Shown here: positions 6,065-11,883 of the stretch, one piece after another
Layout of the letters: each line of letters begins with the position of its first letter
How positions within the stretch are numbered: position 1 is the first letter of the stretch
Assembly (NCBI GenBank): GCA_004557905.1
Contig: SFFH01000051.1
Span: forward strand, 1-13,246
DNA: 13,246 nucleotides
Origin: Clostridiales bacterium
Lineage (GTDB): Bacteria > Bacillota > Clostridia > Christensenellales > Aristaeellaceae
Reading direction: 5' to 3'
Notes under the pieces: generated by a model
What the model was told of the DNA's origin: nothing
Databases searched by the model: none
The model's input: the letters and a program-made list of their open reading frames with translations, nothing else
Position numbers and translations under genes: made by a program

Positions 6065-6204
6065 GCGCGAAGCGAAGATGGGGTTCGGGGACGATGTCCC
6101 CGAGCGGGTTTGGAAGCGTAGCCGCGCGCGCCCTGTGGGCGATACAGTGCGGCGAAGCTTGGGAATCGCAAGGAGCGCCTTGTTGCGCGACTATGCGAGT
6201 TCCC
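6065..6204 (+). repeat. Hairpin-rich dispersed repeat, copy 2
   Basis: Shares with copy 1 (1841-1970, opposite strand) the opening GCGCGAAGCGAAGA, a GGGGTT block and hairpin CGGGGAC-gat-GTCCCCG (6086-6102). It also shares a terminal inverted repeat GGGAATCGCA (6161-6170) with TGCGAGTTCCC (6194-6204), with GCGACTAT inside it. The middle part differs: copy 1 has a GGGGGC/GCCCCC hairpin, this copy has a GC-rich stretch with CCCTGTGGG. It lies between the convergent carboxypeptidase and phospholipase-family genes. No coding capacity is evident. Confidence 0.75.
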
Positions 6205-6233
6205 CGGGTCGGCAGCCCAACGTTTCCTCGTTA

Positions 6234-7178
6234 TTATTTCGTTACTCCCGGCGCATTCTTCGCTGCGCAGGTCGTCTGCCAGGGCAGGCCGGAATCGTAG
6301 CTGAAGCCGCCGTGCAGCGCGCGCAGGGAGGCATAGGACGCCCTGCCGGCCATGTAGTCGTTAGCTGCACCGATGAGCGCCTGACTGCGCCGCACAGCCG
6401 CGGCAAAGAGGTCGTCAAAGCTGTCATGGCGCACCTGCTCCGGCGACCAGATCGAGGCCCAGGCGCGGTGCGCGTCGTTGGCAATGTCTGCCTCCGGCGG
6501 CTCGGCGGGCATCATGTGCGCGTGCAGCGGCGCGTCAAGCCCTACGGGCCTGAGCAGCGCGCCCAGGGCGCGGAACTTTCTGCCGCTCTCCGAGCGCAGC
6601 GCGCGGCAGAGATTTACCGCGTCGTCAAAGCTCCTGCGCACGCGGAATACGCCGATCGACTCGCCCGGAAAGACCTTGTCGACCGCGGCGGACAGCGCCC
6701 GGGCGATCTCGTCCTTCTCGCCGGAGCGCATCTGCGCAAAGCCCGCCATCTGCACGGGCAGCCCCGCGGCGTGCCCCTGACGGCGATACAGAAGCGTCTC
6801 CAGCTGGTGCTCGAGCGTGCAGTGCAGGGTGGAGGAATAGCTGCCGTCCGCGGTCAGAGAATGGGCATAGATGAAGGGATGAAACGTGGTGTCCGTCCCG
6901 TAGTGCGCGAAGAAGCCGCAGCAGTACGCGCGCGTCAGCTTGCTGCCGGCGCAGGCATCCGCCAGCGCAAGCAGGAAGTCGTCCGTCTTCTGCGTGTGCA
7001 GAATCGAGCCGAGCCTGGGCACCAGCGGCGCGCCGGGCGTGGGGATCACGGAGAAGAAAAAGGGGTCCGGCCCCTCGCTGCCGGCCAGCACGGCGCTGCG
7101 CAGCGCAGGCGAGGAGAAGAGAGACAGCGCGTCGCATGCGCTTGACGCGACGCACTGGTGCACATAGGATGCGGGCAT
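6234..7178 (-). CDS. Zinc-dependent phospholipase C-family protein, no signal peptide
   Basis: A 314-residue protein of the zinc-dependent phospholipase C superfamily. It retains what look like the metal ligands of B. cereus PLC in order: His7 (in MPASYVHQ), Asp38 (in GPDPFFF), His61, His92, Asp96 and His100 (in AHYGTDTTFHPF), and His119 with Glu123 (HxxxE). The first ligand is close to the initiator Met and there is no signal peptide, so unlike secreted toxins it is expected to act in the cytoplasm. The substrate of this clostridial branch is unknown; phosphoester hydrolysis is inferred from the ligands. The start has an AAGGAGG site 5 bases upstream, and the gene ends in two TAA codons. The promoter is at 7247-7275. 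It is probably a single-gene unit ending at the repeat 6065-6204. Confidence 0.85.
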   Translation of the reverse strand: MPASYVHQCVASSACDALSLFSSPALRSAVLAGSEGPDPFFFSVIPTPGAPLVPRLGSILHTQKTDDFLLALADACAGSKLTRAYCCGFFAHYGTDTTFHPFIYAHSLTADGSYSSTLHCTLEHQLETLLYRRQGHAAGLPVQMAGFAQMRSGEKDEIARALSAAVDKVFPGESIGVFRVRRSFDDAVNLCRALRSESGRKFRALGALLRPVGLDAPLHAHMMPAEPPEADIANDAHRAWASIWSPEQVRHDSFDDLFAAAVRRSQALIGAANDYMAGRASYASLRALHGGFSYDSGLPWQTTCAAKNAPGVTK

Positions 7179-7199
7179 GAACGCCTCCTTGGAAACAAA

Positions 7200-7214
7200 C
7201 CGGCGGGCCGCCGG
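7200..7214. other. GC palindrome in the 5' leader of the phospholipase-family gene
   Basis: CCGGCGG-G-CCGCCGG is a perfect 15-bp interrupted palindrome located between the promoter and the ribosome binding site of the phospholipase-family gene. It could be an operator or form an RNA hairpin in the leader. Its function is unknown. Confidence 0.4.
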
Positions 7215-7246
7215 CGGGATGACTGCTGCAAAATGAGCCTGCCCAC

Positions 7247-7275
7247 ATTATACACAGCATCGCGAATTTTGTCGA
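7247..7275 (-). promoter_or_regulatory. Promoter of the phospholipase-family gene
   Basis: On the minus strand TCGACA (7270-7275), a 17-bp spacer and TATAAT (7247-7252). The stretch TCGACAAAA and the last 12 bases GCTGTGTATAAT are identical to the promoter at 10513-10541. Confidence 0.85.
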
Positions 7276-7289
7276 CGGACAAATGCAGG

Positions 7290-7321
7290 AAAAGGGATGA
7301 CGCCGCAAAGCGCCATCCCTT
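7290..7321 (-). terminator. Terminator of the glycosyltransferase operon
   Basis: On the minus strand AAGGGATG (7314-7321) pairs with CATCCCTT (7292-7299) around a 14-nt GC-rich loop, followed by a short T run (7290-7293). It starts 12 bp after the stop codon of the downstream glycosyltransferase gene. Confidence 0.8.
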
Positions 7322-7333
7322 GATGCTATGCGG

Positions 7334-8902
7334 TTACGAGAGCCGGATGACCAGCGTTTCGCCGATGAACGTGCAGCAGTCCTCGTCCGGGAAGGCGGGC
7401 AGGGCGCGGGCTGCATCACTCTGCTCAATCTGCTCCAGCTCGAACGTGCTCACAAAATTGAGCGGATAGCCCAGCACCTCCCAACAGTACCAGATCATGT
7501 CCTCATCCGTGGAAATAGCGTAGCTGCCGCTGGCCGCGTCGAGCGCGGAGAGGTGCTCAAAGCCCTTGCGCTCCACGGAAAAGACGGAGTCCTCCGGCGT
7601 GCCGAGGATTGCCACGGGCGTGTAGCCAGGCACATAGCCCTCCGTCTCCTCGATGCGCTGGATGACGCGGGACATCAGCGAGAGCGTGGATTCAAACTCG
7701 AGGTTCTTTTTCAGATAGACCTGGTTGGAGAACACGACGCTCCCCAGGAAGATCACGCCGAAGGCGCCGGCCGCCAGCCGCTGCATGCGGGCCTTGTCCG
7801 GCGCAAGGCGGGCAATCAGCACGATGCAGAACACATCGAGCAGACAGTACGCCATGGTGATCTGGGGCACGGCATCCGCGCTGAAGATGGGCAGATTGCA
7901 GGCCAGCGGCAGGACAAGCGCGCCGAGCGTCAGCAGCGCGGCGCAGGCAGCGCCCAGCGCCCGGGCAGACGCGGCGAACGCCAGCACGGCCAACAGCACG
8001 ATGAGCGCACGCAGCGCGACGCTGAGGGATGCATAGGCCGTCAGCGGGGCGAGCAGCGCGCGGATGGGCGCAAGCCAGAGGCCGGACAGGCCGCTCCCGG
8101 CGGTCTGCAGCACGGCCTGCTGGTCAAGGCCGCTGCGGCGCAGCATCAGCACGTCACCGAGCGCATAGAACGCCAGCCCCAGCGCCAGCGCGAGCAGCAG
8201 ACTGACCAGGCTGCGCAGGAACGCCCGGGAATCGCGTGCGGCGATCAGGTCGGAAAGCAGAGCGATGAGCGTCAGCACCGCGAAGAAGGAGGCCGCCGTC
8301 GGCTCCAGACCCAACGCTGCGGCAAGCAGCGCAGCGCCGGGAAGCACACCCAGGCGGACGCGCAGACAGCAAACCGCTGCCAGTGCAGCCAGCGGCATGG
8401 CCAGAAAGACCGCGTCCGCCGTGTTCAGCGCGCCCGCGCAGACGGAGGTGACCGCCGCGTTGACCGTCATTGCGCCGCACAGCGCAAAGAGCGCAAGCGG
8501 ACGGCGAAGGCCCAGCAGCCGGGCGATCACGGCGTTGGTCAGCGTCAGAAACAGCGTGCTGAGCAGGCCGACAAACAGCGGCGAGGAGATGCTGCCGCGG
8601 AGGCGGAAGTACAGCGGCTGGAGGAAATGCCCGCCGGCGATCTGCGCGCTGCGCCCGCTGCTCACGCTGAGCATCACGGAGCCGCTGGAAAAGGTGAGGT
8701 TGAAAAAGCAGAACGCATGCGCCGCGAACATGAACAGCAGGGTGAAGGCAGCTGTGTTCCGGAGTGCGGCTTTATCCCCGAATAGGGAATTGCGCAAAGC
8801 GTTGTGCAGCGGGCACTGAGCAGCTTGGTTTTGTAAAGCTGTTCGGAAATGGGAGCGGGCACGGCCCGCTTTGTCCATGGAAGGGCTTTGAGTCAGCTTC
8901 AT
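7334..8902 (-). CDS. GtrII-like membrane glycosyltransferase paralog, probably degenerate
   Basis: A 522-residue polytopic protein with about ten hydrophobic segments and a C-terminal soluble tail containing EGYVPGYTPVAILG and PAFPDEDCC. It is paralogous to the neighbour at 8930-10474, sharing for example HFLQP.Y...RG with it and the tail motifs. Family knowledge: GtrII-type GT-C enzymes move a glucosyl group from a lipid carrier to a surface polymer outside the membrane. Aligned without gaps, Asp39, Glu48, Glu49 and Arg57 of the neighbour become Gly74, Gly83, Arg84 and His92 here, so activity is doubtful. The start at 8902 is backed by AAAGGAG seven bases upstream. Residues of about 10-39 are encoded by a dispersed repeat (8785-8873), and the N-terminus is 35 residues longer than in the paralog. 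The 27-bp gap to the upstream paralog indicates one operon. Confidence 0.8.
   Translation of the reverse strand: MKLTQSPSMDKAGRARSHFRTALQNQAAQCPLHNALRNSLFGDKAALRNTAAFTLLFMFAAHAFCFFNLTFSSGSVMLSVSSGRSAQIAGGHFLQPLYFRLRGSISSPLFVGLLSTLFLTLTNAVIARLLGLRRPLALFALCGAMTVNAAVTSVCAGALNTADAVFLAMPLAALAAVCCLRVRLGVLPGAALLAAALGLEPTAASFFAVLTLIALLSDLIAARDSRAFLRSLVSLLLALALGLAFYALGDVLMLRRSGLDQQAVLQTAGSGLSGLWLAPIRALLAPLTAYASLSVALRALIVLLAVLAFAASARALGAACAALLTLGALVLPLACNLPIFSADAVPQITMAYCLLDVFCIVLIARLAPDKARMQRLAAGAFGVIFLGSVVFSNQVYLKKNLEFESTLSLMSRVIQRIEETEGYVPGYTPVAILGTPEDSVFSVERKGFEHLSALDAASGSYAISTDEDMIWYCWEVLGYPLNFVSTFELEQIEQSDAARALPAFPDEDCCTFIGETLVIRLS
8785..8873 (+). repeat. Dispersed repeat inside a glycosyltransferase gene (copy A)
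   Basis: Runs from GGGAATTGCG to a GC hairpin GCGGGC-acg-GCCCGC (8855-8869) followed by TTTG. A 35-nt core starting CTTGGTTTTG and containing AAAGCTGTTCGGAA matches the copy at 10544-10631 in 32 of 35 positions; the flanks TGCAG.GGGC and GAATTGCG also match. Here the repeat lies antisense within the 5' coding part of the downstream glycosyltransferase gene and stays in frame. The encoded peptide RSHFRTALQNQ resembles RSHFRTAFQNQ encoded by the other copy. Confidence 0.85.
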
Positions 8903-8929
8903 GCGGATGCTCCTTTGCAGGTGGACAGG

Positions 8930-10474
8930 TCAGTTGATGCGGATGTAGAGGTAGCCGTCGATCATGCGGCAGCAGCCGGAGGACGGGAATGCGGGCATGC
9001 TCTCCGCGTCCGGATGCGCGCTCAGGCGGACGCGCTCCTCGTGGGAGACGAGGTTGATGGGCTCGCCCAGCGCCATCTCAAGGTACCAGTAGTTGCCTGT
9101 TTCGTACGACGCGCCGTAGGTGTAGCGCATGCCCTGCGCCCGGGCGAGGTCCTCAAAGCCCGGACGCTCCATGGCAATCGCGGAGGAGGGCAGCATGCCG
9201 ATGAGCACGACGGGCGTTTCGCCGGGGACGTAGCCCTCCGTGCGCTCCGCCTGATCGAGCAGGCGCGACATGGCGGCGGTGGTCGCGGAGAACTCCGCGT
9301 CGCGCTTGAGGGCCATCGCGTTGGATGTGCGGATGTTCAGCGCGAGAAAGCCGCAGAGGCAGACGGCCGCACCGCAGCCGGCCCACCGCAGGACGCGGCT
9401 AAGTCGCGGGGAGGCTTCGTCCCCGATGCGCGACAGCAGCGCGACGGGCAGCAGATAGGCGAGGTTGTAGGCGTAGATGGTCAGGCCGCTGGCGATGCCC
9501 TTCGCAATGAACTGCACAAAGTTCATGCCCAGCGGCAGCATGAGCAGCAGAAACGCGCTCGTGAACCACCCGGCGGGCCGCAGTCGCCTGGCCCGGATCA
9601 GCAGCATCACACCTGCCAGACCGAAGATCAGCCGGTTGAGCACGGCGGGCACGGTGGTGATGTGCCAGGTCATCGCCGGCACGTCGGACGTGCTGAACAG
9701 AAGATCGAGCGGCATGACGAAGGTGTCCCATAAGAGCGCGGGAATCTGCTGCAGGGAGACCAGCGCCACGCGGCCCACGCCGTTGTAGTCCTGCGAGGCC
9801 TGACCGCCGGTCAGCAAGAGGATGAGCTTCAGCATGCCGGCGTAGAGCAGCAGCCCCAGCACAAGCGATACGCAGGCCAGCAGGCCCCGCTTCCAGATCT
9901 CGCCCGGCCGCGCGCCGTCCAGCGTATGAAGCAGGAGCAGAAGAATGATCATCGTGGACGCGGCGGGCAGATAGCTTTGGTACAGCCCAAGGGAGAGGCA
10001 GTAGAGCACTGGGCTGATCAAAAAGCCCCATCGCATGGTCATGAACGCGTACACGCCCAGCAGGCCGAGCAGCAGCGCCAGCATGTACACATCCGTCCAC
10101 GGGAGATAGGTGGCGTTGGAGACGGCGAGCGTCTCATTGGCCGTGAGCACGCCACACGCCAGCGCGATGTGCAGCGGCCTGTGCAGGCGAAGCAGCGAAA
10201 CGACGATCAGCGCCGAGCCCATCAGGAAGGCCGTGGCGAACAGCCCGATGAGCAGCGGCGCGGTGATATAGCCGCGCACCTGCCAGTACACCGGCTGCAG
10301 GAAGCGTCCCAGCGAGATCTGATAGGCCTCTTCGCCAACCTGGGAGAGCAGCATGGCGTCGCCGGAAAAGCTCAGGGACAGGTAACGGTAGCCGTGCGCC
10401 AGCAGCGAAAACACGGCGGTATAGAGGAGAACACAGCGGATTTCGCTGCGGGAAAGGCTTGATGGCTTGTTCAT
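8930..10474 (-). CDS. GtrII-like membrane glycosyltransferase
   Basis: A 514-residue protein with about eleven transmembrane segments of the GtrII / glucosyltransferase-domain type (GT-C fold). The first external loop has FSGDAMLL with Asp39, then Glu48-Glu49, and YQISLGRFLQP (51-61), matching the family's acidic-loop plus LGRPL-like signature; a second Asp is in LPWTDVYM. The C-terminal soluble tail contains EGYVPGETPVVLIG and PAFPSSGCC. The enzyme is expected to transfer a sugar, probably glucose, from a polyprenyl phosphate to a cell-surface glycan; the acceptor is unknown. The start at 10474 has a modest AGG site. The promoter is at 10513-10541. Its stop is 27 bp from the paralogous gene downstream, with which it forms an operon. 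Confidence 0.85.
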   Translation of the reverse strand: MNKPSSLSRSEIRCVLLYTAVFSLLAHGYRYLSLSFSGDAMLLSQVGEEAYQISLGRFLQPVYWQVRGYITAPLLIGLFATAFLMGSALIVVSLLRLHRPLHIALACGVLTANETLAVSNATYLPWTDVYMLALLLGLLGVYAFMTMRWGFLISPVLYCLSLGLYQSYLPAASTMIILLLLLHTLDGARPGEIWKRGLLACVSLVLGLLLYAGMLKLILLLTGGQASQDYNGVGRVALVSLQQIPALLWDTFVMPLDLLFSTSDVPAMTWHITTVPAVLNRLIFGLAGVMLLIRARRLRPAGWFTSAFLLLMLPLGMNFVQFIAKGIASGLTIYAYNLAYLLPVALLSRIGDEASPRLSRVLRWAGCGAAVCLCGFLALNIRTSNAMALKRDAEFSATTAAMSRLLDQAERTEGYVPGETPVVLIGMLPSSAIAMERPGFEDLARAQGMRYTYGASYETGNYWYLEMALGEPINLVSHEERVRLSAHPDAESMPAFPSSGCCRMIDGYLYIRIN

Positions 10475-10512
10475 ACATACCTGCTTTCATCAGGAGACAT
10501 TCGTATGTGCTT

Positions 10513-10541
10513 ATTATACACAGCCCGCCTCCTTTTGTCGA
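10513..10541 (-). promoter_or_regulatory. Promoter of the glycosyltransferase operon
   Basis: On the minus strand TCGACA (10536-10541), a 17-bp spacer and TATAAT (10513-10518). The same TCGACAAAA and GCTGTGTATAAT blocks occur in the promoter at 7247-7275, so the two units may be coregulated or related by duplication. The T tract of repeat copy B lies only a few bases upstream. Confidence 0.85.
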
Positions 10542-10543
10542 TG

Positions 10544-10631
10544 AAAAAGCGGCCAGTGGCCGTTCCCACTTCCGAACAGCTTTTCAAAACCAAGTCATTC
10601 GGAGCCCACTGCAGGTTTTGACGCAATTCCT
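10544..10631 (-). repeat. Dispersed repeat between genes (copy B)
   Basis: Read on the minus strand it runs from AGGAATTGCG through TGCAGTGGGC and the conserved core to a hairpin CGGCC-act-GGCCG (10550-10562) followed by five T (10544-10548). It is homologous to the copy at 8785-8873. It sits exactly between the TauE terminator and the glycosyltransferase promoter. In this copy the 3' hairpin and U tract look like a working intrinsic terminator. Confidence 0.85.
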
Positions 10632-10638
10632 GTTTGAC

Positions 10639-10670
10639 AAAAAATGCCGGCACACATGAGCGCGCCGGCA
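10639..10670 (-). terminator. TauE/SafE gene terminator
   Basis: On the minus strand TGCCGGC (10664-10670), a 12-nt loop, GCCGGCA (10645-10651) and six T (10639-10644). It begins 10 bp after the permease stop codon. Confidence 0.92.
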
Positions 10671-10679
10671 GGATTGAAT

Positions 10680-11453
10680 TTACAGGATTCCCGCCATCTC
10701 CATCACCGTGCGTGCGAAGAACACGCACAGCACCAGCAGGATGATGGGTCGGGCGATGGCCGCGCCCTTGCGGGTGAAGCAGCGGGAGCCGAGGGTATTG
10801 CCCAGCACGCTGAACGCGCCGGCGCACAGGCCCAGCGGCAGCAGCACCTGACCGTTCAGCAAATAGACCGCCAGGGAGGAGAGGTTGCTGGCCAGATTGA
10901 TGACCTTGGTGATGCCGTTGGCGCGGTGCAGCTCCATGTGCGCAAAGCGCGTGAGCAGCAGGATGAGGAACGTGCCGGTGCCCGGGCCGTAAAAGCCGTC
11001 GTACAGGCCCAGCAGGAACGCGATGATGCTGGAGAGGACGACCGTGCGCGCGAAGGAGAGCGCCTTGCAGTTTTCCTCGGAAAAGAGGTCCTTCCTGCGC
11101 AGCACATACAACGCGGTCAGCGGAAGGATGATCAGCATCAGCAGGCGAAACGCGCTCTCCGGGATGAGCAGCGCGATGTTGGCCCCCAGCGCCGCGCCGC
11201 AGAGCGAGGCGGCTGCGCAGAACGCGCCCAGGCGCCAGTCGATGTAGCCCGAGCGGGCATATTTGGCCGTGGCGACCGTGGTGCCCATGGAGGAGGAGAG
11301 CTTGTTGGTGGCGATGCAGGTGTGCACCGGCAGACCGCTGATGAGGTACGCCGGCAGGGAAATCAGTCCGCCGCCGCCGGCGATGGAATCGACAAAGCCG
11401 GCGATGCCGACCAGCGGGCAGACGATCAGAAGGTGAAGCGGGGTGAGCGTCAT
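10680..11453 (-). CDS. TauE/SafE-family (TSUP) membrane permease
   Basis: A 257-residue integral membrane protein with about eight hydrophobic segments and the internal duplication typical of the TSUP (TauE/SafE) family. The first-half motif is GFVDSIAGGGGLISLPAYL (19-37) and its second-half counterpart is GLYDGFYGPGTGTFLILLL (149-167). Members export or import sulfite, sulfonates, sulfoacetate and related anions; the substrate here cannot be told. The start at 11453 follows AAAGGAG at seven bases; the frame is open further upstream to 11576, but that extension is polar, lacks a ribosome binding site and overlaps the tRNA terminator. No convincing sigma-A promoter lies in 11454-11557, which holds a CCGGTG/CACCGG hairpin. 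A terminator follows at 10639-10670. Confidence 0.92.
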   Translation of the reverse strand: MTLTPLHLLIVCPLVGIAGFVDSIAGGGGLISLPAYLISGLPVHTCIATNKLSSSMGTTVATAKYARSGYIDWRLGAFCAAASLCGAALGANIALLIPESAFRLLMLIILPLTALYVLRRKDLFSEENCKALSFARTVVLSSIIAFLLGLYDGFYGPGTGTFLILLLTRFAHMELHRANGITKVINLASNLSSLAVYLLNGQVLLPLGLCAGAFSVLGNTLGSRCFTRKGAAIARPIILLVLCVFFARTVMEMAGIL

Positions 11454-11515
11454 GATGAAGCTCCTTTCATACTCAATGGCAGGCTGACGGCGACATGACA
11501 AAAGGGGAAAGGAAA

Positions 11516-11542
11516 CCGGTGGGCTCCTGTCGGCGTCACCGG
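11516..11542. other. Inverted repeat upstream of the permease gene
   Basis: CCGGTG (11516-11521) and CACCGG (11537-11542) flank a 15-nt loop. On the minus strand it is followed by TTTCC and a pyrimidine-rich run. It may be a second, weaker terminator behind the tRNA genes or a structured leader of the permease mRNA. Confidence 0.35.
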
Positions 11543-11557
11543 CAGAAAGACGGACAT

Positions 11558-11592
11558 AAAAAAACTCAGGAATCATCAGAATCCTGAGTTTT
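11558..11592 (-). terminator. Terminator of the tRNA-Thr/tRNA-Pro unit
   Basis: On the minus strand an 11-bp stem (11582-11592 with 11561-11571; core ACTCAGGA/TCCTGAGT) with a 10-nt loop ends in a T run (11558-11564). It starts 3 nt after the tRNA-Pro CCA end. Confidence 0.92.
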
Positions 11593-11594
11593 GC

Positions 11595-11671
11595 TGGTCG
11601 AGGTGACAGGATTTGAACCTGCGACCTTTTGGTCCCGAACCAAACGCGCTACCAAACTGCGCTACACCTCG
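11595..11671 (-). tRNA. tRNA-Pro (CGG)
   Basis: A 77-nt cloverleaf with acceptor CGAGGTG/CACCTCG, anticodon arm TTTGG-TTCGGGA-CCAAA giving anticodon CGG (reads CCG), a TTCAAAT T loop and an encoded CCA. It lies 5 nt after tRNA-Thr in the same transcript. Confidence 0.96.
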
Positions 11672-11676
11672 AAATA

Positions 11677-11752
11677 TGGAGCCAATGAAGGGACTCGAAC
11701 CCTTGACCTGCTGATTACGAATCAGCTGCTCTACCGACTGAGCCACATTGGC
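11677..11752 (-). tRNA. tRNA-Thr (CGT)
   Basis: A 76-nt cloverleaf with acceptor GCCAATG/CATTGGC, D arm GCTCAGTCGGTAGAGC, anticodon arm GCTGA-TTCGTAA-TCAGC giving anticodon CGT (reads ACG), a TTCGAGT T loop and an encoded CCA. It is the first gene of the Thr-Pro tRNA unit. Confidence 0.96.
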
Positions 11753-11791
11753 GTCGGATTTACCGTGCCGGCGATCACCTGACGAGAAGAG

Positions 11792-11820
11792 ATTATATCA
11801 GGTTCCGCCCGGAGAGTCAA
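11792..11820 (-). promoter_or_regulatory. Sigma-A promoter of the tRNA-Thr/Pro unit
   Basis: On the minus strand TTGACT (11815-11820), a 17-bp spacer and TATAAT (11792-11797). The start would be about 35 nt upstream of mature tRNA-Thr. Confidence 0.92.
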
Positions 11821-11861
11821 CCCCTTTTTTACATTTTCTTGAATCTTTTTCGCAAAGCGCG

Positions 11862-11883
11862 AAAAAAGGGCGCCATCAGCCCT
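11862..11883 (-). terminator. Probable terminator overlapping the hydrolase stop codon
   Basis: On the minus strand AGGGC (11879-11883) pairs with GCCCT (11867-11871) around a 7-nt loop that contains the TGA stop, followed by six T. A second AT-rich inverted repeat TTTTTCGC/GCGAAAAA lies directly downstream (11846-11866). The stem is short, so efficiency is uncertain. Confidence 0.55.

Noticed and set aside
7328..8785. Plus-strand 485-codon frame antisense to the downstream glycosyltransferase
   Set aside because: Gln/Arg/His-rich shadow of a membrane protein gene, without a ribosome binding site.
11454..11576. Extension of the permease frame upstream of 11453
   Set aside because: No ribosome binding site, polar sequence, and it would overlap the tRNA terminator.
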